Below, piece after piece: positions 1 through 8,818 of a DNA stretch of 64,000 nucleotides. How positions within the stretch are numbered: position 1 is the first letter of the stretch; the number at the start of each line of letters is the position of its first letter. The translations under genes were made by a program, and so were the position numbers. Source of the DNA: an uncultured Roseburia sp. Lineage in GTDB: Bacteria > Bacillota > Clostridia > Lachnospirales > Lachnospiraceae. The stretch is taken from assembly GCA_947649645.1 (NCBI GenBank), contig CANSSP010000001.1, forward strand, positions 62,001 to 126,000, in the 5' to 3' direction. The notes under the pieces are model-generated. The model did not search any database and was not told the origin of the DNA. It was given only the letters and a program-made list of their open reading frames with translations.

Positions 1-1170
1 GTGGCTCCGTCGCCGACGATTGCGGGCGCCGACTATATCGATCTGGTGAAAGTCAGCGGAGAGATCGAGGGAATCGGAAAAGAAGAAAAGCTTCTGCTTG
101 TCTGTGCAAAGGGAAAGCGGGGCTATTTTCTGCAGAACCGTCTGCGCTTTTATGGCTATGAAAATACAGTAGTGCTGGAAGGAGCAACGTTTTTTAACGA
201 TGTGAAGGTGGCAGGCAACGGGGAGCAGGTTTCAAAAGAGGAAGAAACCAGAGTCAAGGCACTCGGATTTTTAAAGGATAAGCGGACTCCCGACAGGTTC
301 AATGGCCGCGTCATCACCAGAAACGGAAAGATCACGGCAGAGGAGGCCAGAGCGATTGCCGAGGCTGCGGAGCGCTACGGGAGCGGAGAGGTGGCGATGA
401 CGTCCCGGCTGACGATGGAGATTCAGGGAGTGCCGTTTGGTAATATCGAAGCGCTGCGGGAATATCTGCTCTCTGCGGGGCTTCAGACAGGAGGAACAGG
501 TTCAAAGGTGCGTCCGGTGGTTTCCTGCAAGGGAACGACCTGCCAGTATGGTCTGATCGATACATTTGCGCTGTCGCAGGAGATTCACGAGCGGTTTTTC
601 CACGGCTATGCCGCGGTAAAACTTCCGCACAAATTTAAAATCGCGGTGGGCGGGTGCCCGAACAACTGTGTAAAACCGGATTTGAACGATCTTGGCATTA
701 TCGGGCAGCGCGTCCCGCAGTTAAGCCTGGAGAAGTGCAGGGGATGCAGCGTCTGTCAGGTGGAGACGAACTGCCCGATCGGAATCGCACATCTGTCGGA
801 CGGCAGGCTGGTCATCGACGAAGATGCCTGTAATCACTGCGGGCGCTGTATGGGAAAATGTCCGTTCGGCGTGATTGAGAATTATGTCAATGGTTACCGT
901 ATCTACATAGGCGGGCGCTGGGGCAAAAAGACTGCCCAGGGCAGATATCTGGAGAAAGTCTTTACCGACCAGGAGGAAGTGCTTCTGGTTGTGGAAAAGG
1001 CCATTCTTCTGTTCCGCGAGCAGGGCGTGACGGGAGAACGCTTTGCCGATACCGTAGCGCGCATCGGTTTCGCGGAAGTGGAGAGACAGCTTTTATCGGA
1101 TGAACTGCTGGAGCGCAGGCAGGAGAATATTGCGGCGGAAAAACATATGAAAGGCGGAGCGACCTGTTAA
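1..1170 (+). CDS. Rhodanese / nitrite-sulfite reductase-like / ferredoxin protein (5-prime end cut by window)
   Basis: Open from base 1, so the true start is probably upstream and 389 residues is a minimum. Residues about 20-70 resemble a rhodanese fold (LLLVCAKGKRGYFLQ, then VVLEGATFFNDV). Residues about 100-235 match the NiR/SIR half-domain, including the siroheme/4Fe-4S cysteines in SCKGTTC and GGCPNNC. Residues about 243-295 carry two ferredoxin-type clusters (CRGCSVC, CNHCGRCMGKCP). In Clostridia such modules are often fused behind an FAD/NAD(P) oxidoreductase; that part would lie before the window. A redox enzyme acting on sulfite, nitrite or a related sulfur compound is the best inference, and the substrate cannot be read from sequence. 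A terminator follows about 100 bases after the stop. Confidence 0.75.
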   Translation: MAPSPTIAGADYIDLVKVSGEIEGIGKEEKLLLVCAKGKRGYFLQNRLRFYGYENTVVLEGATFFNDVKVAGNGEQVSKEEETRVKALGFLKDKRTPDRFNGRVITRNGKITAEEARAIAEAAERYGSGEVAMTSRLTMEIQGVPFGNIEALREYLLSAGLQTGGTGSKVRPVVSCKGTTCQYGLIDTFALSQEIHERFFHGYAAVKLPHKFKIAVGGCPNNCVKPDLNDLGIIGQRVPQLSLEKCRGCSVCQVETNCPIGIAHLSDGRLVIDEDACNHCGRCMGKCPFGVIENYVNGYRIYIGGRWGKKTAQGRYLEKVFTDQEEVLLVVEKAILLFREQGVTGERFADTVARIGFAEVERQLLSDELLERRQENIAAEKHMKGGATC

Positions 1171-1273
1171 ATAAGGGGCAGGGAGACTTCGCACACACAG
1201 CAAAAAAGCCTTTCGGGCGGGGGCGCACTGCGGCGGGGAAGAAGAGAGCCGCGGCAGCGGCCCGCCTGGGCAG

Positions 1274-1303
1274 AGAATCCTGCGGTGCGGGATTCTTTTT
1301 TAT
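1274..1303 (+). terminator. Rho-independent terminator after the reductase-like gene
   Basis: AGAATCCTGC pairs with GCGGGATTCT (one G-U) around a three-base loop, followed directly by a T-rich run. It separates the upstream gene from the promoter at 1314. Confidence 0.85.
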
Positions 1304-1313
1304 TTCCTTAATA

Positions 1314-1342
1314 TGGACAAACAGAAATGCACATGCTATCAT
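1314..1342 (+). promoter_or_regulatory. SigA-type promoter for the DUF368 gene
   Basis: TGGACA (1314-1319), 17-base spacer, TATCAT (1337-1342) preceded by TG, giving an extended -10. It starts about 60 bases before the likely ATG at 1399. Confidence 0.7.
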
Positions 1343-1398
1343 GTACGGGGAATAATCTGCCGTAGAATACGGACAAAAAAATGAAAGAGGAAAAAGAG

Positions 1399-2274
1399 AT
1401 GTACGTGATACAATTTATCAGAGGATTCTGTATGGCTTTAGCGGACAGTGTGCCGGGCGTTTCCGGCGGGACGATTGCGTTTCTGCTCGGGTTTTACGAT
1501 CAGTTTATCGGGTCAATTGACGATCTGATTACCGGAAATATGCAGAAGAAAAAAGAGGCGGTGTTTTTTCTGATCAGGCTTGGGATCGGCTGGGTCGTGG
1601 GATTTGTTCTGGCGGTCCTGGTTCTTACGAGCGTGTTCGAATCGCATATTTATGCGATCAGCTCCCTGTTTATCGGTTTTATCATCTTTGCCATTCCGGT
1701 CGTGATACGGGAGGAGCGGCAGGTGCTGCTGGAGCACAAGGCGTCTGCGGCATTTATTGTTCCCGGTATTGTGATTGTCAGTGCGATCACTTATTTTAAT
1801 CCTGTCGGCGGCGGAGAGGGCGTAAATCTGGATCATCTGACGGTCACGCTGGGGATTTTTGTTTTCCTGGCGGGAATGATCACGATTTCTGCGATGGTGC
1901 TGCCGGGAATCTCCGGTTCCACGCTGCTGCTTATTATGGGACTGTATCTGCCGGTCATCACGGCGATCAAGGATATCCTGCATTTTGATTTCAGTGCGTT
2001 TGGGACGGTGTTTCTCTTTGGCTGTGGCGTGATCGTCGGGGCGCTTAGCATAGTGAAGGTTATCCGCGGCGCACTGGAGCGTTTCCGGGCACAGACCATT
2101 TATCTGATTATCGGACTGATGCTTGGTTCGATCTATGCGGTCGTGATGGGGCCGACGACGCTGGAAGTGCCGCAGGCGGCGATGACGCTTAAGGAGTTCA
2201 GTCTTGTGTTTTTTGCGGTCGGCGGTGTGGTGATTCTCGGCATGCAGTTCCTGAAGAGCAGTAAAGAGCAGTAG
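1399..2274 (+). CDS. popT: DUF368 / PopT-type undecaprenyl phosphate translocase
   Basis: Polytopic membrane protein of 291 residues with two copies of the family motif, PGVSGGT near residue 18 and PGISGST near residue 170, as expected for the internally duplicated DUF368 fold. Members of this family (PopT) recycle undecaprenyl phosphate across the membrane for wall and surface glycan synthesis; that role is taken from the family. The ATG at 1399 is chosen because GAGG sits 8 bases before it, whereas the in-frame ATG at 1381 has no ribosome-binding site. It has its own promoter. The stop is 14 bases before the ABC exporter genes, so co-transcription is likely. Confidence 0.8.
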   Translation: MYVIQFIRGFCMALADSVPGVSGGTIAFLLGFYDQFIGSIDDLITGNMQKKKEAVFFLIRLGIGWVVGFVLAVLVLTSVFESHIYAISSLFIGFIIFAIPVVIREERQVLLEHKASAAFIVPGIVIVSAITYFNPVGGGEGVNLDHLTVTLGIFVFLAGMITISAMVLPGISGSTLLLIMGLYLPVITAIKDILHFDFSAFGTVFLFGCGVIVGALSIVKVIRGALERFRAQTIYLIIGLMLGSIYAVVMGPTTLEVPQAAMTLKEFSLVFFAVGGVVILGMQFLKSSKEQ

Positions 2275-2288
2275 AGCAGGGGTGTGTG

Positions 2289-4046
2289 ATGAAAAAGCTG
2301 TTGTATTTTTTAAAGGATTATAAGAAGGAAAGCGTGCTCGGCCCGCTGTTCAAACTGCTGGAGGCATCGTTTGAGCTGATTGTTCCGCTGGTTATGGCGG
2401 CGATCATCGATACCGGTGTGGCGTCTGCGGACGGCGGCTATATCATGAAGATGTGCCTGGTTCTGGTTCTGCTCGCCGTCATCGGTCTTACCTGTTCGAT
2501 CACGGCACAGTATTTCGCGGCCAAGGCGGCGGTCGGTTTTGCGACGGGCCTGCGTCATGCGCTGTTTGCCCATATTGAGAAGCTATCTTTCACGGAAATG
2601 GACACGGTGGGCACGTCGACGCTGATCACCCGGATGACGAGCGACGTAAACCAGGTACAGAACGGCGTAAACCTGGTGCTGCGGCTGTTTCTGCGCTCGC
2701 CGTTTATTGTATTTGGCGCGATGATTATGGCGTTTACGATCGATGTGAAGGCGGCGCTTATTTTTGTGGTCACGATTCCACTGCTCTCGGTGGTCGTGTT
2801 CGGGATTATGGTTTTAAGCATTCCGCTCTACAAAAAAGTGCAGAACGCGCTGGATAAGGTGCTTGGCATCACGCGTGAGAATCTGACGGGAAGCCGTGTA
2901 ATCCGTGCGTTCAACAAAGAGGCGGATGAAATCGCGCATTTTCACGAGAGCAATGAGACGCTGACGCGGGTACAGCTTTATGTCGGAAAGATATCGGCGC
3001 TGATGAATCCCCTGACGTATGTGATTATCAACGGGGCGATTGTTGTTCTGGTGTGGACGGGTGCCGTCCGTGTGGAAAACGGGTACATCACGCAGGGCGA
3101 GGTGGTGGCGCTGGTCAGCTATATGTCGCAGATTCTGGTGGAGCTTGTAAAACTGGCTAATCTGATTATCAATATCAACAAATCGATTGCCTGCGGAAAC
3201 CGGATCGCCCGCATTTTTGAACTGGAGCCTTCGATTGTTGATGCGTGCGGCCGGGGAGAGGCCGGGGAAACGGACTGCGCACGGACGACAGATAAGGCCG
3301 CCGCGGTGGAATTTTCCCATGCGGGGCTTATCTATGCGGGCGCCGGAGAGGAATCGCTGACGGATATTCATTTTTCGGCGGCGCGCGGGGAGACGATCGG
3401 TATCATCGGCGGCACCGGATCCGGAAAATCTTCCGTGGTCAATCTGATTCCACGTTTTTACGATGCGACTTCCGGCGTGGTGAAAGTTAACGGAAAGGAT
3501 GTAAAGGAGTGGCCGCTTAAGGCGCTGCGGGAAAAGACGGGCGTGGTGCCGCAGAAGGCGGTGCTGTTTAAGGGAACCATCCGCGAAAACATGCGCTGGG
3601 GAAATCCGGACGCTTCGGATGATGCGATTATGGAGGCTCTGAGGACGGCACAGGCGGAAGAGTTTGTGCGGACAAAAGAGGGTGGTCTTAACTACGGAAT
3701 CGAGCAGGGCGGCCGTAATCTTTCGGGCGGACAGCGACAGAGGCTTACGATCGCGCGTGCGCTGGTGAAGAAACCGGAGATTCTGATTATGGACGACAGT
3801 GCCTCGGCGCTCGACTTTGCAACCGACGCGAAGCTGCGCATGGCAATCCGTGCGATGACAGATCCCGCCGGTTCACAGATGACCGTGTTTATCGTGTCAC
3901 AGCGTGCGTCTTCGATCCGCCATGCAGACCGCATTATTGTGCTCGACGACGGCAGGGTCGTCGGCATCGGGACACACGATGCGCTGATGGAAACGTGTGA
4001 TGTTTATCGGGAGATTTACGATTCCCAGTTTAAAAAGGAACAATAA
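2289..4046 (+). CDS. ABC exporter half-transporter, subunit with degenerate ATP site
   Basis: 585 residues: six-helix exporter membrane domain (about 1-300) followed by an ATPase domain. Visible motifs are Walker A GGTGSGKSS (about 374), signature LSGGQRQR (about 478) and Walker B LIMDDSASALD. The usual catalytic Glu after Walker B is Asp, and the switch His is Gln (VSQRAS instead of the usual AHR). Both changes fit the degenerate-site partner of a heterodimeric BmrC/BmrD or TM287/288-type exporter; the next gene is the canonical partner. The ATG at 2289 follows AGGGG by 6 bases; a GTG at 2286 is in frame. The substrate (drug, peptide or lipid) cannot be inferred. Confidence 0.88.
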   Translation: MKKLLYFLKDYKKESVLGPLFKLLEASFELIVPLVMAAIIDTGVASADGGYIMKMCLVLVLLAVIGLTCSITAQYFAAKAAVGFATGLRHALFAHIEKLSFTEMDTVGTSTLITRMTSDVNQVQNGVNLVLRLFLRSPFIVFGAMIMAFTIDVKAALIFVVTIPLLSVVVFGIMVLSIPLYKKVQNALDKVLGITRENLTGSRVIRAFNKEADEIAHFHESNETLTRVQLYVGKISALMNPLTYVIINGAIVVLVWTGAVRVENGYITQGEVVALVSYMSQILVELVKLANLIININKSIACGNRIARIFELEPSIVDACGRGEAGETDCARTTDKAAAVEFSHAGLIYAGAGEESLTDIHFSAARGETIGIIGGTGSGKSSVVNLIPRFYDATSGVVKVNGKDVKEWPLKALREKTGVVPQKAVLFKGTIRENMRWGNPDASDDAIMEALRTAQAEEFVRTKEGGLNYGIEQGGRNLSGGQRQRLTIARALVKKPEILIMDDSASALDFATDAKLRMAIRAMTDPAGSQMTVFIVSQRASSIRHADRIIVLDDGRVVGIGTHDALMETCDVYREIYDSQFKKEQ

Positions 4047-4077
4047 AAACGGCGTTCTTCCGGTGTGGAGGGTAGAA

Positions 4078-5835
4078 ATGAGTAAAAAAGTGAGCAGACA
4101 GCAGAAGGCGACGCTGGCGAAGGTGCTGCGCTATATCAGACGATACTGGTTTTATCTGGGACTGTCGGTCGTGCTTGCGGCGGTCACGGTGGCTCTGACG
4201 CTTTATCTTCCGATTCTGATCGGGCAGGCAGTCGATAAAATCGTCGGAGCAGGAGAGGTGGATTTTTCGGGGATTTTAAGGATCCTGCGGAAAATGGCTG
4301 TGATGATTGCACTGACGGCGGCGGCGCAGTGGATTATGAATGTCTGTAACAATAAGATTACGTACAATGTCATAAGGGATATCCGCAGGGAGGCGTTTGA
4401 GAAGATTGAGCGTCTTCCCTTAAAATATATTGACGCCCATTCTTACGGGGAGATCGTAAGCCGTGTGATCGCGGACGTCGACCAGTTTGCCGACGGGCTT
4501 CTGATGGGTTTTACACAGTTTTTTACCGGGATTGTCACAATCTTCGGAACACTTCTTTTTATGCTGACCATCAGTGTGAAAATCACCGCGGCGGTGGTGA
4601 TTATCACGCCGGTTTCTCTGTTTGTGGCCAGTTTTATCGCGCAGAGGACTTTTTCAATGTTTCGGCTACAGTCCGAGACGCGGGGGGAGCAGACGGCGTT
4701 TATCGAAGAAATGGTGGGAAACCAGAAGGTTGTACAGGCTTTTTCTCATGAGAGCGAGGCCCTGGAGCAGTTTGACGAGATCAACAGCCGGCTGCAGAAG
4801 TATTCGCTCAGGGCTATTTTCTTTTCGAGCATTACAAACCCGGCGACACGCTTTGTCAACAGCCTTGTCTACGCGACGGTCGGCGTGGTGGGTGCGTTTT
4901 CGGCGATTGCGGGGGGAATCAGCGTCGGACAGCTTTCCAGTCTGCTCAGCTATGCTAATCAGTACACCAAGCCCTTTAACGAGATTTCCGGTGTGATCAC
5001 GGAGCTGCAGAATGCGCTGGCCTGTGCCGCGCGGGTGTTTGAGCTGATGGAAGAAGAGGCGGAGGTTTCTGACGCGCCGGATGCACAGACTTTAAAAGAG
5101 GCGGACGGGAGCGTGGAACTGGAGCACGTCTGTTTCTCTTATGTGCCCGGCATGAAGCTGATCGAAGACTTTAATCTCACCGTAAAACCAGGACAGAGAG
5201 TGGCGATCGTAGGGCCGACAGGCTGCGGGAAGACGACGCTGATCAATCTTCTGATGCGGTTTTATGATGTAAACAGCGGGGAGATCCGAGTCAGCGGGAT
5301 ACCGATGCGGGAACTGACGCGAAAGAGTCTGCGGAGCAATTACGGAATGGTGCTCCAGGAGACATGGCTCAGAAGCGGGACGATCCGCGATAACATTACG
5401 ATGGGAAAAGAAGGCGCGACCGATGAAGAAGTGATCGCGGCCGCGAAGGCTTCCCACGCCCACAGCTTTATCAGGCGTCTGCCGGACGGATATGACACGG
5501 TGATCGCGGAGGACGGTGGAAATCTCTCGCAGGGACAAAAGCAGCTTCTGTGTATCACGCGCGTCATGCTGTGTCTGCCGCCGATGCTGATTCTTGACGA
5601 GGCGACGTCCTCGATCGACACGCGCACTGAGATACGGATTCAGAAAGCATTTGCGCGGATGATGGAGGGACGCACAAGTTTTATCGTGGCACACAGGCTC
5701 TCGACGATACAGGAGGCCGATATGATCCTTGTCATGAAAGACGGGAGCGTCATAGAACAGGGAAACCACGAGGAACTTCTGGCAAAGAACGGGTTTTATG
5801 CAAACCTGTATCAGAGCCAGTTTGTACAGGCATAA
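4078..5835 (+). CDS. ABC exporter half-transporter, canonical ATPase subunit
   Basis: 585 residues, same architecture as its neighbour: six membrane helices, then Walker A GPTGCGKTT (about 379), signature LSQGQKQL (about 483), Walker B LILDEATSSID with the catalytic Glu, and the switch His in VAHRLST. It supplies the intact Glu and His missing in the preceding subunit, supporting a heterodimer. The longer reading frame starts at 3997 inside the upstream gene, but the ATG at 4078 has GGAGGG just upstream and begins 31 bases after the previous stop, so it is preferred. Likely one operon with the previous gene. Confidence 0.88.
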   Translation: MSKKVSRQQKATLAKVLRYIRRYWFYLGLSVVLAAVTVALTLYLPILIGQAVDKIVGAGEVDFSGILRILRKMAVMIALTAAAQWIMNVCNNKITYNVIRDIRREAFEKIERLPLKYIDAHSYGEIVSRVIADVDQFADGLLMGFTQFFTGIVTIFGTLLFMLTISVKITAAVVIITPVSLFVASFIAQRTFSMFRLQSETRGEQTAFIEEMVGNQKVVQAFSHESEALEQFDEINSRLQKYSLRAIFFSSITNPATRFVNSLVYATVGVVGAFSAIAGGISVGQLSSLLSYANQYTKPFNEISGVITELQNALACAARVFELMEEEAEVSDAPDAQTLKEADGSVELEHVCFSYVPGMKLIEDFNLTVKPGQRVAIVGPTGCGKTTLINLLMRFYDVNSGEIRVSGIPMRELTRKSLRSNYGMVLQETWLRSGTIRDNITMGKEGATDEEVIAAAKASHAHSFIRRLPDGYDTVIAEDGGNLSQGQKQLLCITRVMLCLPPMLILDEATSSIDTRTEIRIQKAFARMMEGRTSFIVAHRLSTIQEADMILVMKDGSVIEQGNHEELLAKNGFYANLYQSQFVQA

Positions 5836-5850
5836 TGAAAGAATGATTCC

Positions 5851-7197
5851 ATGAAAAAAAAGAAGAGCAGCCAGCCGTCGGATGAGCCGGTAAAGGCGGA
5901 TGGCAGAAAAAGAAAACCGAGAGTGCTAAAGAAGGATATACGCTGGGAACGACTGGACAATACGGCCCATCTTTTTCCGGTGATTGCCGGTGAGAGCATG
6001 AGCAACGTCTACCGGATCAGCGTGACGCTGACGGAACAGGTGGATCCCGGACTGCTGCAGGAAGCTCTTGATATTGTGCTGCCGAAGTTTGACGGTTTTA
6101 ACCTTCGTTTAAGGCAGGGCGTTTTCTGGTATTATTTTGAGGAAAACGGCAAGCCGGCGCCGCGGGTGCGGATGGAAAATATGTTTCCATGCCGTTTTAT
6201 CCGTCAGAATCAGAACCGCAGCTATCTGTTCAGGGTTACTTATTATAAATACAGAATCAATCTTGAAGTATTTCATGTGCTCACAGACGGAATGGGAGGA
6301 ATCAGTTTTTTAAAGGAGCTGACTTATCAGTATCTGCGTCTGGCGCATCCGCAGCTTGCCGCACAGGTGGGAGATGCCCTGAGCGCAGACACGTCCCTGA
6401 ACCGCGAGGACAGCTTTTTAAAGAATTACAAGAAAAGTCATGCCAGGGGATATCAGTCAAAGAAGGCGTATCTGATCAAAGGTGAGAGGCTGCGTCCCGG
6501 CGAATTCGGGGTGATGCATGGCTATATGAAGGTATCGGAATTAAAAGAAGTCTGCCGGCGATATGGCGTCAGCATCAATGAATATCTGGTGGGTGTTTTT
6601 GTATGGAGCGTTTATACGGAGTGTATGCATGGGATGGCTTCGGAAAAGCCGGTTCGTGTCGCCGTTCCGGTCAACCTGCGGCCCTATTTTAATTCCATTA
6701 CGACCAAAAATTTTTTTGTCATGGTTTCGGCGGAGTTTCATCCCACAAAAGACGTGTATACGTTTGAAGAAGTCTTAAAGACTGTGCAGGGGAGCCTGCG
6801 CAGTCAGATTGACAGAGAGCATCTGGAAGAACTTTTTTCTTACAATGTCTCAAATGAAAAGCTCTGGATTGCCCGGGCTGTTCCGCTGTTTCTGAAAAAT
6901 ATGGCGATGCGTTATATCTATACGACGTCGGCGCTGGCGAACACGACGACGATTACGAACATCGGCAATATTACAGTCGCGGAGGAGTATCGCCCGTATG
7001 TGGAAATGTTTCATGCGTTCCTGGCGATGTCAAAGGGGCAGCACCTTAAGGGAACGATCTGTTCCTATGGAGATACGCTGGTGTTCAGCTTTAGTTATGA
7101 CCTGGTTGACCCGTCGGTGCAGAGAGGATTTTTCCGCAAAGTGGCGTCCGACGGAATCAGCGTGGAATTGGAGAGCAATGGGGTGAATTATGAGTAA
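5851..7197 (+). CDS. Condensation/alcohol acetyltransferase-like acyltransferase
   Basis: 448 residues beginning with a lysine-rich, probably disordered tail (1-40). The HxxxDG motif of the condensation/PapA5/WES acyltransferase superfamily is seen as H142-V-L-T-D146-G. This family transfers acyl groups from CoA or a carrier protein to alcohols or amines. The stop overlaps the start of the DUF6320 gene (ATGAGTAA), and an HSL-type esterase follows, suggesting a three-gene unit that makes and trims an acyl ester. No membrane segment is seen, so a cytosolic or peripheral enzyme is likely. Start at 5851 has only a weak ribosome-binding site. The substrate is unknown. Confidence 0.7.
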   Translation: MKKKKSSQPSDEPVKADGRKRKPRVLKKDIRWERLDNTAHLFPVIAGESMSNVYRISVTLTEQVDPGLLQEALDIVLPKFDGFNLRLRQGVFWYYFEENGKPAPRVRMENMFPCRFIRQNQNRSYLFRVTYYKYRINLEVFHVLTDGMGGISFLKELTYQYLRLAHPQLAAQVGDALSADTSLNREDSFLKNYKKSHARGYQSKKAYLIKGERLRPGEFGVMHGYMKVSELKEVCRRYGVSINEYLVGVFVWSVYTECMHGMASEKPVRVAVPVNLRPYFNSITTKNFFVMVSAEFHPTKDVYTFEEVLKTVQGSLRSQIDREHLEELFSYNVSNEKLWIARAVPLFLKNMAMRYIYTTSALANTTTITNIGNITVAEEYRPYVEMFHAFLAMSKGQHLKGTICSYGDTLVFSFSYDLVDPSVQRGFFRKVASDGISVELESNGVNYE

Positions 7198-7855
7198 ATG
7201 TAAAAACTGCCGGATAGAGATCCTGGATGAGACGGAGCGCTGCCCGCTTTGTAATTCTGTTCTGGAGCAGACAATCGAGGTCGAGAACATGTACCCGGAT
7301 GTCAGGATGGTTGTCAGGCGGATGACATTGATCGGCAGGATTTATCTGTTCTGTGCCATTCTTTCAGAAGCCATTCTGATTGCTGTAAATATCCTGACCG
7401 GGTCGCAGACCTGGTGGTGTGCGATCACCGGGCTTTCCCTTTTTTATGTCTATATGCTCATCCGGTTTGCGATTCTGGGAAAATCCGGTTATAAGAGCAA
7501 AATTCTGATTCTGTCGCTGATTGCGCTTCTGATGCTGATTGCATCTGATATTGTCACAGGATACCGTGGATGGTCTGTCAATTATGTGCTGCCGTCGGGG
7601 ATCGTGCTGATCGATGTCGGGATTATCGTGCTGATGGCGGCCAACCGCAGAAACTGGCAGAGTTATATGATGTGGCAGATTCTGATGATATTGTGCAGCC
7701 TGGTTCCGATGACGCTGTATCTGGCAGGTATTGAGAAGGCGCCGTATTTCGCATTTTTTCCGCTGGCGTTTTCTGTTTTCCTGTTTCTGGGAACAGTGAT
7801 CATCGGGGACCGGAGGGCGAGACTGGAACTAAAGAGGAGATTCCATATCCGTTAG
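7190..7855 (+). CDS. Zinc-ribbon membrane protein, DUF6320-like
   Basis: 221 residues. The N-terminus carries two CxxC pairs (CKNC at about 4-7, CPLC at about 19-22), forming a zinc ribbon, followed by about five hydrophobic segments between residues 50 and 205 and a basic C-tail. This layout matches DUF6320 proteins, which I recall next to acetyltransferase-like genes in Lachnospiraceae; the function is not known. It overlaps the acyltransferase gene by 8 bases, so translation is probably coupled. It may anchor the acyltransferase at the membrane (inference). Confidence 0.65.
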   Translation: MSKCKNCRIEILDETERCPLCNSVLEQTIEVENMYPDVRMVVRRMTLIGRIYLFCAILSEAILIAVNILTGSQTWWCAITGLSLFYVYMLIRFAILGKSGYKSKILILSLIALLMLIASDIVTGYRGWSVNYVLPSGIVLIDVGIIVLMAANRRNWQSYMMWQILMILCSLVPMTLYLAGIEKAPYFAFFPLAFSVFLFLGTVIIGDRRARLELKRRFHIR

Positions 7856-7873
7856 GACAGGAGGTTTGACAGA

Positions 7874-8803
7874 GTGATGCGGGAGAGCGAAGCGAGCGTC
7901 AGGGGAAGAGTAATGCGGGATCTGATTGCCCATGTGTCGAATGACAATCTGATCGGAAAAAGAATCAAAAACGGAGAGATGCGCAAAAAAATAGGGGAGA
8001 CGGAACCGCCCTGGAAGTGTCCGGACTGTTTTTCAATGACGGTGATTGAGACGGAGCATTTTAACATGGAGCTGCTGGAATCACGGGAAGGGGCCAGTAC
8101 GGATAAAATCATTCTGCAGCTTCACGGGGGCGGCTATATCGGAGCGATGCGTAACGCTTACCGGATGTTTGCAGGGCTTTACAATGAGGTGAGCCACGGC
8201 ATGAGCGTTCTCACCGTCGACTACCGCGTAGCGCCTGAGAATCCTTATCCGGCGGCCCTTCTGGACGCATATGAGGCATACCGCTATCTCAGGGAAGAGG
8301 GATGGTTTGCCGAACAGATTATTTTTGCCGGGGATTCGGCGGGGGGCGGGCTGGCGATGGCGCTCTGCCATTATCTGAAGGACAGGGGGGAAGAGCTTCC
8401 CTGCGGTATCGTCGCGATGTCCCCCTGGACGGATCTGACGGCGGGCGGAGAATCGTATGACACCAACTATGAGCGGGATCCGCTGTTTGGAAAGACGAGG
8501 GACAGCCTTATTTATAATAAGGACTATGTGGGCGATAACGATCCGATGGATGCGTATATTTCGCCGCTGTTCGGGGATTTCAGGGATTTCCCGCCCATGC
8601 TCATCCAGGCAGGTTCTTATGAAATGCTCCTCTCGGATTCCATAAGTGTTGCGGCAAAGGCGAGGGAGCAGGGAGTAAAAGTCCGTTTAAGCGTCTATGA
8701 GGGCATGTTTCATATTTTTCAGATGGCGGCAAAGATGCTGCCGGAGTCCAGGAAGGCCTGGGTGGAGATTGGAAAATTTATTGATGTGCTTCTGCGCGAA
8801 TAG
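7874..8803 (+). CDS. HSL-family alpha/beta hydrolase (esterase)
   Basis: 309 residues. The oxyanion-hole motif HGGG (from H84) and nucleophile elbow GDSAGG (S155) define the hormone-sensitive-lipase branch; a late His in GMFHIFQM completes the probable triad. It hydrolyses small acyl esters in this family. It lies 18 bases after the DUF6320 gene and is probably co-transcribed. The GTG at 7874 is 10 bases after an AGGAGG; the in-frame ATG at 7877 is equally possible and changes one residue. Pairing with the acyltransferase suggests ester turnover in one pathway (inference). Confidence 0.8.
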   Translation: MMRESEASVRGRVMRDLIAHVSNDNLIGKRIKNGEMRKKIGETEPPWKCPDCFSMTVIETEHFNMELLESREGASTDKIILQLHGGGYIGAMRNAYRMFAGLYNEVSHGMSVLTVDYRVAPENPYPAALLDAYEAYRYLREEGWFAEQIIFAGDSAGGGLAMALCHYLKDRGEELPCGIVAMSPWTDLTAGGESYDTNYERDPLFGKTRDSLIYNKDYVGDNDPMDAYISPLFGDFRDFPPMLIQAGSYEMLLSDSISVAAKAREQGVKVRLSVYEGMFHIFQMAAKMLPESRKAWVEIGKFIDVLLRE

Positions 8804-8818
8804 GGTGAAGTGACAGTT

